Shown here one piece after another: positions 1-6,081 of a stretch of DNA of 6,159 bases. Every line of letters begins with the position of its first letter. Position 1 is the stretch's first letter. The stretch is taken from positions 1 through 6,159 of the forward strand of contig CAZODA010000091.1 in assembly GCA_964578485.1 (NCBI GenBank), in the 5' to 3' direction. The stretch comes from CAZODA01 sp964578485. Lineage in GTDB: Bacteria > Bacteroidota > Bacteroidia > Bacteroidales > Marinilabiliaceae. The translations under genes and the position numbers were made by a program. The notes beneath the pieces were generated by a model. It made no database searches. It was not told the origin of the DNA and saw only the letters and a program-made list of their open reading frames with translations.

Positions 1-53
1 TCCGGACTTTTAACCCCCTGATTAATTACTTACACAGTTTATGGGATACTCCC
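1..53. mobile_element. Possible terminal end of an IS256/Mutator-family insertion sequence (remainder off the left edge)
   Basis: Read on the minus strand, this segment begins GGGAGTATCCCATAAACTG and continues TGTGTAAG. That resembles the terminal inverted repeats of IS256-family elements as I remember them, which often carry a GTATCCC-like tip followed by ACTGTGTAAA. The tip also forms a small hairpin, GGGA (43-46) with TCCC (50-53). No transposase can be seen because the rest of the element would lie left of position 1, so this call rests on resemblance of about 30 bases. It could instead be ordinary intergenic DNA. Confidence 0.35.
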
Positions 54-58
54 TAAAA

Positions 59-78
59 AGACGTTGCATGCAAGGTCT
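59..78. repeat. Imperfect 20-bp palindrome (AGACGTTGCA / TGCAAGGTCT)
   Basis: The two 10-base arms are complementary except for one G/G pair (63 and 74), and the centre TTGCATGCAA (64-73) is perfect. The right flank continues as TCTAC. The left flank reads TAAAA, where a symmetric element would have GTAG. This looks like one copy of the dispersed GTAGAGACG...CGTCTCTAC type of palindrome, damaged on its left side beside the putative insertion-sequence end. On the minus strand it lies downstream of the kinase gene and is followed by five T residues, so it could act as a weak terminator for the transporter-kinase operon. The stem is short and mismatched. Confidence 0.45.
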
Positions 79-83
79 CTACA

Positions 84-125
84 ATTTTTCATTTTTCATT
101 GTTCATTGATCATTGTTCATTTTCC
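84..125. repeat. Degenerate 7-bp tandem repeat, six units, overlapping the kinase 3' end
   Basis: Six consecutive heptamers fit ATTnnnC: ATTTTTC, ATTTTTC, ATTGTTC, ATTGATC, ATTGTTC and ATTTTCC. On the minus strand the unit is GAACAAT or a variant. The repeat starts in intergenic DNA and continues into the kinase reading frame. The last codons (Glu-Asn-Glu-Gln) and the TGA stop at 110-112 lie inside repeat units. Short degenerate arrays of this kind are frequent between genes in Bacteroidota. Confidence 0.7.
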
Positions 126-1093
126 ATTTCTTTCCACACTAATGCACTTGCACCGACAATTGCAGCATCTCCCATATTCAATTTTGAGGGCAGCACCTTA
201 ATTTTATTCTTAAATATTGGTAGCAAATGCCTTTCCATACTAGCAATGGTAGGTTTAAAAATAAGGTCTCCTGCTGCTGTTGGACCACCAAACAAAAACA
301 CTGCTTCAGGAGCAAGATGGTGCACCGTATCAGCCAAACCTTGTCCGAGATATTCACCTGTTAATTCAAACACTTCAAGAGCAATTTTATCCCCTTTTTG
401 GGCAGCTTCAAAAATCATTTTGGAACTAAGGTCATTAAATGATTTATCGGCAAGCAAACTATCCGTAGCATTATATTTTACCATCAATTCAAAAGCTGTC
501 CTTTTCATTCCCGGCGCCGAGCAATAAGCTTCAAGGTGTCCCAATGCACCGCAACCACACAAGCGACCGCCGGGTATTAAGGTAGTATGACCACATTCGC
601 CGGCAAAACCATCATGCCCATAGACTAAATCTCCATTTACTATTATTCCGCTACCAACACCGGTTCCCAAGGTAAACATCACAAAATTTTTCATATCCTT
701 AGCTCCCCCATAAATCATCTCTCCAAGGGCTGCAGCATTGGCATCATTTGTAAGAGCAAGATATTTATACTCTTCAAAATGCTTTTTCATAAGATCAACC
801 AAATGCACTATCCCTTTAAAAGACAGATTTGGAGCATATTCGATAGTACCATTATAATAGTTCCCGTTTGGTGCACCTATTCCTATGCCTAAAATTTCAG
901 AATTTGGGTTCATCTTATTTACCGACTCTGCAATAGATTTTACTTCAGCAGCCAAGTCCTCAACGTATTTATCAATATCACCGTGTGATGGAGTTTCTAT
1001 ATTGCCTTTAACAAGCAGATTACCTTCATCATCAACTATGCCTATTGCAGTATTTGTACCTCCGATATCAATTCCTACAGAAAATTTTTTCAT
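110..1093 (-). CDS. ROK-family sugar kinase, probably a glucokinase-type hexokinase
   Basis: This 327-residue cytoplasmic protein should phosphorylate a free sugar with ATP, most likely glucose or a related hexose. The N-terminus has the ROK/actin-like phosphate-binding motif DIGGTNT (residues 9-15). TNDANAAALGE (115-125) contains the expected catalytic base Asp117. TLGTGVGSGI (141-150) is the second phosphate/adenosine loop. ECGH (166-169) supplies the sugar-binding Glu166 and the zinc ligand His169. The zinc motif CGCGALGHLE (179-188) has His186 where most ROK proteins have a third Cys. FGGP (268-271) and GDAAIVGASALV (308-319) close the nucleotide site. Length is typical of ROK kinases, which lack the DNA-binding domain of ROK repressors. 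The ATG at 1093 places DIGGTNT at the usual distance from the N-terminus. No clear Shine-Dalgarno sequence precedes it. It lies 56 bp downstream of the sugar transporter on the same strand, with no visible terminator between, so the two are probably co-transcribed. The exact substrate (glucose, fructose, mannose or an N-acetyl sugar) cannot be read from the sequence. Confidence 0.92.
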   Translation of the reverse strand: MKKFSVGIDIGGTNTAIGIVDDEGNLLVKGNIETPSHGDIDKYVEDLAAEVKSIAESVNKMNPNSEILGIGIGAPNGNYYNGTIEYAPNLSFKGIVHLVDLMKKHFEEYKYLALTNDANAAALGEMIYGGAKDMKNFVMFTLGTGVGSGIIVNGDLVYGHDGFAGECGHTTLIPGGRLCGCGALGHLEAYCSAPGMKRTAFELMVKYNATDSLLADKSFNDLSSKMIFEAAQKGDKIALEVFELTGEYLGQGLADTVHHLAPEAVFLFGGPTAAGDLIFKPTIASMERHLLPIFKNKIKVLPSKLNMGDAAIVGASALVWKEMENEQ

Positions 1094-1149
1094 AATATAA
1101 TTAGTTTCTTATTTTTTATAAAAACTTAAAATTCAATAGCTTAATAGTC

Positions 1150-2526
1150 TTATGCTTTTCTAATTGAAAATCCCTTTACAGCATAAAAGAATATATAAAG
1201 GTAACAAAGTGCAGGAATAATAAAAGCCCAGGTATAGCCATAAGTTTGGGCAATTAATCCCATAAGGGGTGGAATAACAGCACCTCCAAGTATTAAGGAA
1301 TTTATAAGCCCTGAAGCAGAGGCCATCTCATCAGCATCAAGATCTTTTACTGCTAATGAAAAAATATTCGGAAACATAATTGAATTAAAAAGCCCTATAG
1401 AAATCACTGTCCACAAGGCAACATAGCCTGTTGTAAAAGTAGTGATCAAAGCCAATGAAGCAGCTACCAAGGCAAAAATAGCGAGACTGCGTGCTGCTTT
1501 GCCTTTACCAATACTCATAATAAGGAAATTTACAAAAGCAATAGCTGTAAAAATTAGTCCGGTAGTAAAATTGCCATCGCTTACAAAAGTTCCGGAAACA
1601 AGTGCTAAGATCAGCACTAAAAATATCATTCCATATTTCTTGCTTTGCTTATTGATCTCTGAGAACATTATAGCTCCAAAAAAGCGGCCTACCATTGCGC
1701 CTCCCCAATAAATAGAAGCATAAAGTGCTGCTACTTCAGGCTCAATCATAACAGCCCTGCGTAAGTAATTAACAATTAAACCGGCATTTCCTACCTCAGC
1801 TCCTACATAGGCGAAAATGGCAAATGCTCCCAACAGCACATGAGGATATTTCCATATACTCCGAGCTACTCTTTCCTTTTTCTCACTTATCAAAACAGGA
1901 AGTTTTATGGTATATAAAATAATAGCCACAGCAATAACAACTATTGCCATAATAATAAATGGCAAAGGAACGCGCTCGGCGGCCATAGCCCCATGCTCGG
2001 GTGTCATCAAACTTTCATCGGCAGGAAGATTCAAGCCTTTAAATATGGCAACCCCAATTAACCAGGGTGCAGCCATGGTAGCAATTGAATTTAAAGCCTG
2101 AGTAAGATTTAAACGACTGGATGCTGAACTCTCAGGTCCAAGGGCTGCAACATAAGGATTGGCGGCAACCTGCAAAAACACAACCCCACAAGCAAGAATG
2201 AAAGTGGCAAGTAAAAATACAGGAAAAGATGGTAGCCTTGCTGCAGGCCAAAAAATTAAACTTCCAATTCCCATTAACAATAATCCAAGAATCACCGTCC
2301 ATTTATATCCTATCTTATGGATTAGTCGGCCGGAGGGAATCGACATTATGGGATAGGTTATAAAAAAAGCTGATGCCAGCAACTGGGCAGAAAATTCGGA
2401 TAAACCAAATATTGCCTTAACAGGTGCTGTCATGGTTACAATAAAGGTGGTAGCAAAACCAAAAATAAAAAAGATGGCACCAAACGATGCCATTCCAATA
2501 CCATAAGTACTATTATCTTTTTTCAT
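1150..2526 (-). CDS. FucP/GluP-type major facilitator superfamily sugar transporter
   Basis: This 458-residue inner-membrane protein has about twelve hydrophobic segments and belongs to the fucose/glucose/galactose permease branch of the major facilitator superfamily. Family hallmarks are FFIFGFATTF in the first helix (19-28), IPSGRLIHKIGYK after helix 2 (63-75), FLQVAANPYVAALGPE in helix 4 (117-132), SSRLNLTQALNS (136-147), YWGGAMVGRFFG (273-284) and the late motif FPNIFSLAVKDL (385-396). By comparison with E. coli FucP from memory, the proton-coupling Asp46 corresponds to Val30 here and Glu135 to Gln119. The coupling mechanism may therefore differ, or the protein may be a facilitator. It is the first gene of a two-gene operon with the downstream ROK kinase, which points to uptake of a free hexose. 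The start is the ATG at 2526. It puts a short polar N-terminus before helix 1, as is usual, without an obvious Shine-Dalgarno sequence. The substrate is not determined. Confidence 0.9.
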   Translation of the reverse strand: MKKDNSTYGIGMASFGAIFFIFGFATTFIVTMTAPVKAIFGLSEFSAQLLASAFFITYPIMSIPSGRLIHKIGYKWTVILGLLLMGIGSLIFWPAARLPSFPVFLLATFILACGVVFLQVAANPYVAALGPESSASSRLNLTQALNSIATMAAPWLIGVAIFKGLNLPADESLMTPEHGAMAAERVPLPFIIMAIVVIAVAIILYTIKLPVLISEKKERVARSIWKYPHVLLGAFAIFAYVGAEVGNAGLIVNYLRRAVMIEPEVAALYASIYWGGAMVGRFFGAIMFSEINKQSKKYGMIFLVLILALVSGTFVSDGNFTTGLIFTAIAFVNFLIMSIGKGKAARSLAIFALVAASLALITTFTTGYVALWTVISIGLFNSIMFPNIFSLAVKDLDADEMASASGLINSLILGGAVIPPLMGLIAQTYGYTWAFIIPALCYLYIFFYAVKGFSIRKA

Positions 2527-2554
2527 AAAATTTATTATTATTTTGAAAGCAGCA

Positions 2555-2586
2555 CAATATTACTTACATAATTTAATAATCACAAA
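2555..2586 (-). promoter_or_regulatory. Candidate Bacteroidota promoter for the transporter-kinase operon
   Basis: On the minus strand TTTG (2586 down to 2583) is followed after 20 bases by TAATATTG (2562 down to 2555). This matches the Bacteroidota consensus TTTG / TAnnTTTG with one mismatch in the -7 element. Transcription would begin near 2548, giving a short leader of about 20 bases before the ATG at 2526. Confidence 0.4.
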
Positions 2587-2802
2587 ATTTTTAAACAAAA
2601 AACATGCAATGTTATTGTACTTTCTACAATAAGCAAGAAGCTAAGCTATATTTTATAAAAAAATATTTTTTTAACATGACTCGAGATATTTATTAATTTA
2701 CCGATAAATGTTATAAAGTGATTTAAAACTAATCTAATCCAATAAATATTAAAGATATTAACTAACTAAAGATCATAAATAAAAAAATTAATCACAAAAG
2801 AT

Positions 2803-2833
2803 TTTCTTATTTGATATGAAAACTATAATTTTG
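2803..2833 (+). promoter_or_regulatory. Candidate Bacteroidota promoter for rplS
   Basis: TAATTTTG at 2826-2833 is an exact match to the Bacteroidota -7 element TAnnTTTG. TTTC at 2803-2806, 19 bases upstream, is one base off the -33 TTTG. The predicted start near 2839-2841 is immediately before the stem-loop at 2844-2885, and this positional agreement supports both calls. The leader would be about 75 bases. Confidence 0.55.
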
Positions 2834-2843
2834 TGGCCGTTTC

Positions 2844-2885
2844 GTGCAATCTCTTGTTGAACATAGGGGTCAAATAATATTGCAC
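2844..2885 (+). promoter_or_regulatory. Candidate structured 5' leader of rplS (possible autogenous ribosomal-protein leader)
   Basis: GTGCAAT (2844-2850) pairs perfectly with ATTGCAC (2879-2885). Directly stacked on this stem, CUCUUG (2851-2856) can pair with CA (2862-2863) and AGGG (2865-2868). That second stem has a bulged U at 2864, one U-G pair and a five-base loop. A ten-base single-stranded stretch, GTCAAATAAT (2869-2878), forms a one-sided internal bulge. Such a two-stem arrangement just after the predicted transcription start and about 30 bases before the ATG is typical of ribosomal-protein leaders that bind their own product. That it binds bL19 is inference. Confidence 0.45.
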
Positions 2886-2915
2886 TAATAAGTTTAATTT
2901 TGAAAAGCATAAGAA

Positions 2916-3263
2916 ATGGACTTGATGAAAGTTGCTGAAGAGGCCATGAACATTGGAACTGAATTGCCAGAGTTCAATGCCGGAGACACCGTATCTGTTC
3001 ACTATAAGATTCGGGAAGGAAACAAGGAACGTATTCAGGTGTTCCGTGGTACTGTACTCCAGGTAAAAGGAATAGGTTTAAATAAAAGATTTACAGTACG
3101 AAAAATGTCTAACAACGTTGGCGTTGAAAGAATTTTTCCTATAAATTCTCCTTTTATTGAAAAAGTTGAAATTAACAGAAAAGGGAAAGTTCGTCGTTCA
3201 AGAATTTTCTATTTCCGTGATCTTACAGGTAAAAAAGCACGTATTAAAGAAAGAAAAATTTAA
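2916..3263 (+). CDS. rplS: Large-subunit ribosomal protein bL19
   Basis: The 115-residue product is ribosomal protein bL19 of the 50S subunit, which sits at the interface with the 30S subunit. It matches the family over its whole length: the basic beta domain FRGTVLQVKGIGLNKRFTVRK (43-63, broken by a short family-variable loop), NNVGVERIFPINSPFIEKVE (66-85), and the C-terminal signature with GKVRRSRIFYFR (90-101) followed by GKKARIKER (105-113). Length is normal for the family. The ATG at 2916 is the furthest upstream in frame and gives the usual short helical N-terminus. An in-frame ATG at 2925 (Met4) is a less likely alternative. There is no strong Shine-Dalgarno sequence, as is common in Bacteroidota. 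The gene stands alone, with its own promoter, a candidate structured leader and a strong terminator 11 bases after the stop. Confidence 0.98.
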   Translation: MDLMKVAEEAMNIGTELPEFNAGDTVSVHYKIREGNKERIQVFRGTVLQVKGIGLNKRFTVRKMSNNVGVERIFPINSPFIEKVEINRKGKVRRSRIFYFRDLTGKKARIKERKI

Positions 3264-3274
3264 TAGTATTGTTG

Positions 3275-3324
3275 CAGTAATAAAAAAAGGTTTTTCGATA
3301 AAGAAAAACCTTTTTTTATTACTG
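3275..3324. terminator. Bidirectional intrinsic terminator between rplS and the AsmA-family gene
   Basis: Two perfectly complementary 22-base arms (3275-3296 and 3303-3324) flank the six-base loop GATAAA. The core hairpin GGTTTTTC / GAAAAACC is followed by seven T residues on the plus strand. By symmetry seven T residues also follow it on the minus strand. It lies between two convergent genes and should stop transcription from both sides. Confidence 0.93.
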
Positions 3325-3351
3325 TATAATTTTTAAAACTCTTAAATCACA

Positions 3352-5871
3352 TTAAAATAAATCTCTCAAGCGACGACCTACATTTTCAATCTTTTCTTTC
3401 ACCTCTTCATCTTTAATTATTTCTTCCAAGCCCTTTTCTATTCCTTTTTCTATTGCCTTTTCAACTTCTTTTTTTACCTCTTCTTTAACCGCATCCTTCA
3501 AATCCTCAGTACTAAAGCTTAACTTAGGATCAGCAGGTTTACCTGTAATTTTCACACCAACCATTACATCTCTATCGCCGGTAAGCTGAGCTCCTCCTAA
3601 CAAAGAAGTGATATTTCCAAGTTCTTTCTGGCTTACAGGCATTCTAATCATAAAGTTCATATCCTGCTCCAAACTTTGAGTACCTGAAATATTGAGTTTT
3701 TTCCCAAAAACAAAGACATCAAAAGGTTCAACTACTAAATTACCATTTTCAATTTGGAAATTTGCAGTTATATCACGAGCAGTTGCTGAGCGATATTTTT
3801 CATCCCTAAGAGCCGATGCTAAAGCATCTTGTGCCTTAGTGCCTTTTATTTCAAGACTTTGCGAACGTACTTGACCTACACCATTCATAGTACTTAAAAC
3901 CGGTGATAAATCGTCGCCTATAACAGAGGAAAATTTTAAGGATCCGGAAACAAGTCCGCTTGCATTTTTAGCAACAGGCAACATAGAATCAACCATACTA
4001 AAGGAATGAGCTGCTTTATTTAAGTCAATTGAATTTATAGCCAGATCAAAATCAACTCCGGGCTTTAAAGTATCTTGGGTATTATACTCACCATTCATAA
4101 GCATATTACCATTGAGTAAATTTGTTCCCAAAGCTTTAAGCAAAACTTTAGAATCTTTTACTTCTAAATTTCCGGCTGTGTTTGAAAGCTCCATTTTATC
4201 AAACAAAATGCGGTCAATTCCTGTGCTCATTAAAAATTCAATATTGGAAGGAATTAAAATTTTACCAAAAGGTTCAGGCTCATCAAGCTCTTCAGGCTCA
4301 TCCATTAAAGACATTAATTCGTTTACATTAATAAAAGAACTTCTGTGATGTAGGCTGCCCTTTATAGTTTCATCTTTTAATACATAGGCAAGATAATTTT
4401 CAAGGCGGCCGGTCAAAGCAATATCTGTTTCCCCCAAACGACTTATAAAGGTACGCAGCTCAAGGAAACGCGGATTAAACAAAAAATCTGCCTTGTCAAT
4501 GATAAAACCCATTGGTAAATCGGGACTGCGAAAAACAAAATTAGAAAGTGAAATATTACCATCTGCCTTAATATCCTCATATTGCTCATTCTCTATCATA
4601 TTATAATCACCCGCCAGTGCCAGATCCGATTGAAGAATACCCCTCAATTCTATGCTATCCATAGGAATTGCATCCATTAAAGAGCCCAGATCAATAGTGC
4701 CAACCATGCTGCCATTAAAGATGGCATTTGAAACCGGCGTTGAAACATGGAAGTCAGCATCAAAAGGATTGTCAGCCAATTTAAAATGGAAAGTCTCGAT
4801 TGCAACTACAGTTTCATCCATAGTACCACCGGGATTATTTATTTCAGCATGAATTTGAATATCCTTAATAGACTCGGGTAAGTCGGTATATTGTATTTGT
4901 CCGTCTTTAACATTAAATAAAAAATTAAAAGCCGGAAGATGATCTTCATCAATAAACATTCCTTTTGCTGTTGCTTCAAGGGCCAGATATCCTTCAGTTT
5001 CCAATCCTTCCAAATATTCCGAAAAAGCTTCGGGTACCAAGGCCAATAGAGTTTTGAATTCTGTTTCACGAGCAGCAAGCTTCAAATCCAAATCAAAACC
5101 CTCTTCAGGCATAGCAATAGTACCGGACATGAATAAAGGAATGCGACTAAATATAATTTCATTGTCTTCAAAGGTGAAAATCATATTATCAAGATCGGCA
5201 CCAATTTTGGCAAGAAGTTCAATATCTGCATTCTTTATATAGGATACATCGGCATAGGAAAGATCAAAAGCTTTCACAACAGCGTCTATATTAATTGTGG
5301 TATATGATTGAGTCAAATCACCACGCATATATGCATCAAATCCACTAAGTGTAGTTGCCAACTCCATGCTTGCATCAGAAAAAGCTAATGTGGCATCACG
5401 TATTTCAAAGGACCGTAAACGAATATTAAAGTCCATTGCTTCGCTTTCTTCCTCTACAATATCAACATCCTCGCCTTCAGGCATTATATCCCAGTTGGCA
5501 ATAGTATCATTGTTAACTTGTAAATTAATATAAGGCTTGCTAATCAAAACTGAACGTATATCAATTGCCTCACCACGAACAGCACTCATTACATCTACTG
5601 AAACTGAAAAACTACCAACATGAACTAAAGTATCTCCTTCAAAAGGGTAATCATTAGTTACTGTTAATCCATATAAGCCCATTCCAAGATTAGGAAAATT
5701 ACGTATCAATGAAAGAGAAAAACGATCCCATGATACCGTTGCATTTATCTCCTCATTGATAAGCTCTTTTACTTTGGCTTCAATCTTTCCTTTAAACAAA
5801 AAAGGAAGAATAAGTAATAAAAGAAAAATCCCTCCAAGGATAGCAAAAAATATTTTTAAAAATTTTTTCAT
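3352..5871 (-). CDS. AsmA-family envelope protein (large, inner-membrane-anchored)
   Basis: The 839-residue product has a cytoplasmic start MKKFLK, one N-terminal membrane anchor (about residues 7-26) and a long periplasmic part. The N-terminus has the AsmA pattern: after the anchor comes IEAKVKELINEEINATVSWDRFSLSLIRNFPNLG-type sequence (30-63), then LTVTND (69-74) and a VLISKPYINLQVNNDTIANWDI stretch (108-129). The middle is alternating short beta-strands. The C-terminal AsmA-like region spans about 605-790, with LNKAAHSFSMVDSMLPVAKNASGLVSG-type sequence (617-643) and KPADPKLSF (778-786). The protein ends in a Lys/Glu-rich amphipathic helix (788-835). Two acidic linkers occur at 132-147 and 524-535. 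AsmA-like proteins, including TamB and YhdP, are thought to form grooves that carry lipids between the inner and outer membranes. That role here is inferred from the family. It is longer than E. coli AsmA (about 617 residues), as is common for Bacteroidota members. The ATG at 5871 gives a complete anchor. The gene is monocistronic here and converges on rplS. Confidence 0.88.
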   Translation of the reverse strand: MKKFLKIFFAILGGIFLLLLILPFLFKGKIEAKVKELINEEINATVSWDRFSLSLIRNFPNLGMGLYGLTVTNDYPFEGDTLVHVGSFSVSVDVMSAVRGEAIDIRSVLISKPYINLQVNNDTIANWDIMPEGEDVDIVEEESEAMDFNIRLRSFEIRDATLAFSDASMELATTLSGFDAYMRGDLTQSYTTINIDAVVKAFDLSYADVSYIKNADIELLAKIGADLDNMIFTFEDNEIIFSRIPLFMSGTIAMPEEGFDLDLKLAARETEFKTLLALVPEAFSEYLEGLETEGYLALEATAKGMFIDEDHLPAFNFLFNVKDGQIQYTDLPESIKDIQIHAEINNPGGTMDETVVAIETFHFKLADNPFDADFHVSTPVSNAIFNGSMVGTIDLGSLMDAIPMDSIELRGILQSDLALAGDYNMIENEQYEDIKADGNISLSNFVFRSPDLPMGFIIDKADFLFNPRFLELRTFISRLGETDIALTGRLENYLAYVLKDETIKGSLHHRSSFINVNELMSLMDEPEELDEPEPFGKILIPSNIEFLMSTGIDRILFDKMELSNTAGNLEVKDSKVLLKALGTNLLNGNMLMNGEYNTQDTLKPGVDFDLAINSIDLNKAAHSFSMVDSMLPVAKNASGLVSGSLKFSSVIGDDLSPVLSTMNGVGQVRSQSLEIKGTKAQDALASALRDEKYRSATARDITANFQIENGNLVVEPFDVFVFGKKLNISGTQSLEQDMNFMIRMPVSQKELGNITSLLGGAQLTGDRDVMVGVKITGKPADPKLSFSTEDLKDAVKEEVKKEVEKAIEKGIEKGLEEIIKDEEVKEKIENVGRRLRDLF

Positions 5872-5954
5872 GATTATATCTTTTAAGATTTAATTCAAAC
5901 TAAAGGCAAATTTTCAATTGTAAGATATTTTAAATTAGGATAATATAATTATTC

Positions 5955-5962
5955 CAAATTTA
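5955..5962 (-). promoter_or_regulatory. Candidate -7 promoter element for the AsmA-family gene
   Basis: On the minus strand this reads TAAATTTG, an exact match to the Bacteroidota -7 consensus TAnnTTTG. It would start transcription near 5948 and give a leader of about 75 bases. The expected -33 position (about 5982-5986) is poor (AATG), so the call rests mainly on the -7 box and its location. Confidence 0.4.
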
Positions 5963-5968
5963 ATAAAT

Positions 5969-5984
5969 ATGATAACATTATCAT
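5969..5984. promoter_or_regulatory. 16-bp dyad ATGATAA-CA-TTATCAT upstream of the AsmA-family gene
   Basis: Two perfectly complementary 7-base arms surround a 2-base centre. The dyad lies just upstream of the -7 candidate, overlapping where the -33 element should be. A repressor or activator site for a dimeric regulator would look like this. AT-rich DNA also produces such dyads by chance, and no regulator is identified. Confidence 0.3.
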
Positions 5985-6081
5985 TATTTAGCTTATTAAA
6001 AAATGTTTTTTGTTTAAGCGAGCCCTATATCTTTGATATTTATGGATAAGGTGTTCGACAAGTCTCAGCAGATTTACACGA

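Larger units (their letters stand above)
2527..2915. other. 389-bp divergent intergenic region between the transporter and rplS
   Basis: The region is very AT-rich and has no credible coding sequence. Its left part carries the transporter promoter candidate (2555-2586, minus strand). Its right part carries the rplS promoter (2803-2833) and leader stem-loop (2844-2885). The middle, roughly 2590-2800, has only weak AT-rich dyads, including an A7-TA-T7 palindrome with one flanking pair (2656-2673). I see no recognisable element there. Confidence 0.6.

Noticed and set aside
99..527. Plus-strand open frame opposite the kinase
   Set aside because: It is antisense to a well-conserved ROK kinase and its translation shows no family pattern. 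The same holds for the other short frames lying opposite the transporter and the AsmA-family gene.
2656..2673. 18-bp palindrome made of A7-TA-T7 plus one flanking pair
   Set aside because: Homopolymer runs give such palindromes easily in DNA this AT-rich. It could bend DNA or end a transcript, but nothing nearby needs it, so it was not called as a feature.
2688..2709. Inverted repeat ATTTAT / ATAAAT with a ten-base spacer
   Set aside because: The six-base arms contain only A and T within AT-rich intergenic sequence, which is expected by chance.
4839..5078. Minus-strand 79-codon frame inside the AsmA-family gene
   Set aside because: It lies in another frame of the same strand within a continuous 839-codon gene, has no promoter or start signal, and is not a frameshift remnant.
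5872..6081. Possible small gene or RNA gene upstream of the AsmA-family gene
   Set aside because: I saw no tRNA-like cloverleaf, no convincing start with a continuing frame, and no conserved RNA signature. Only the promoter candidate and the dyad stand out.
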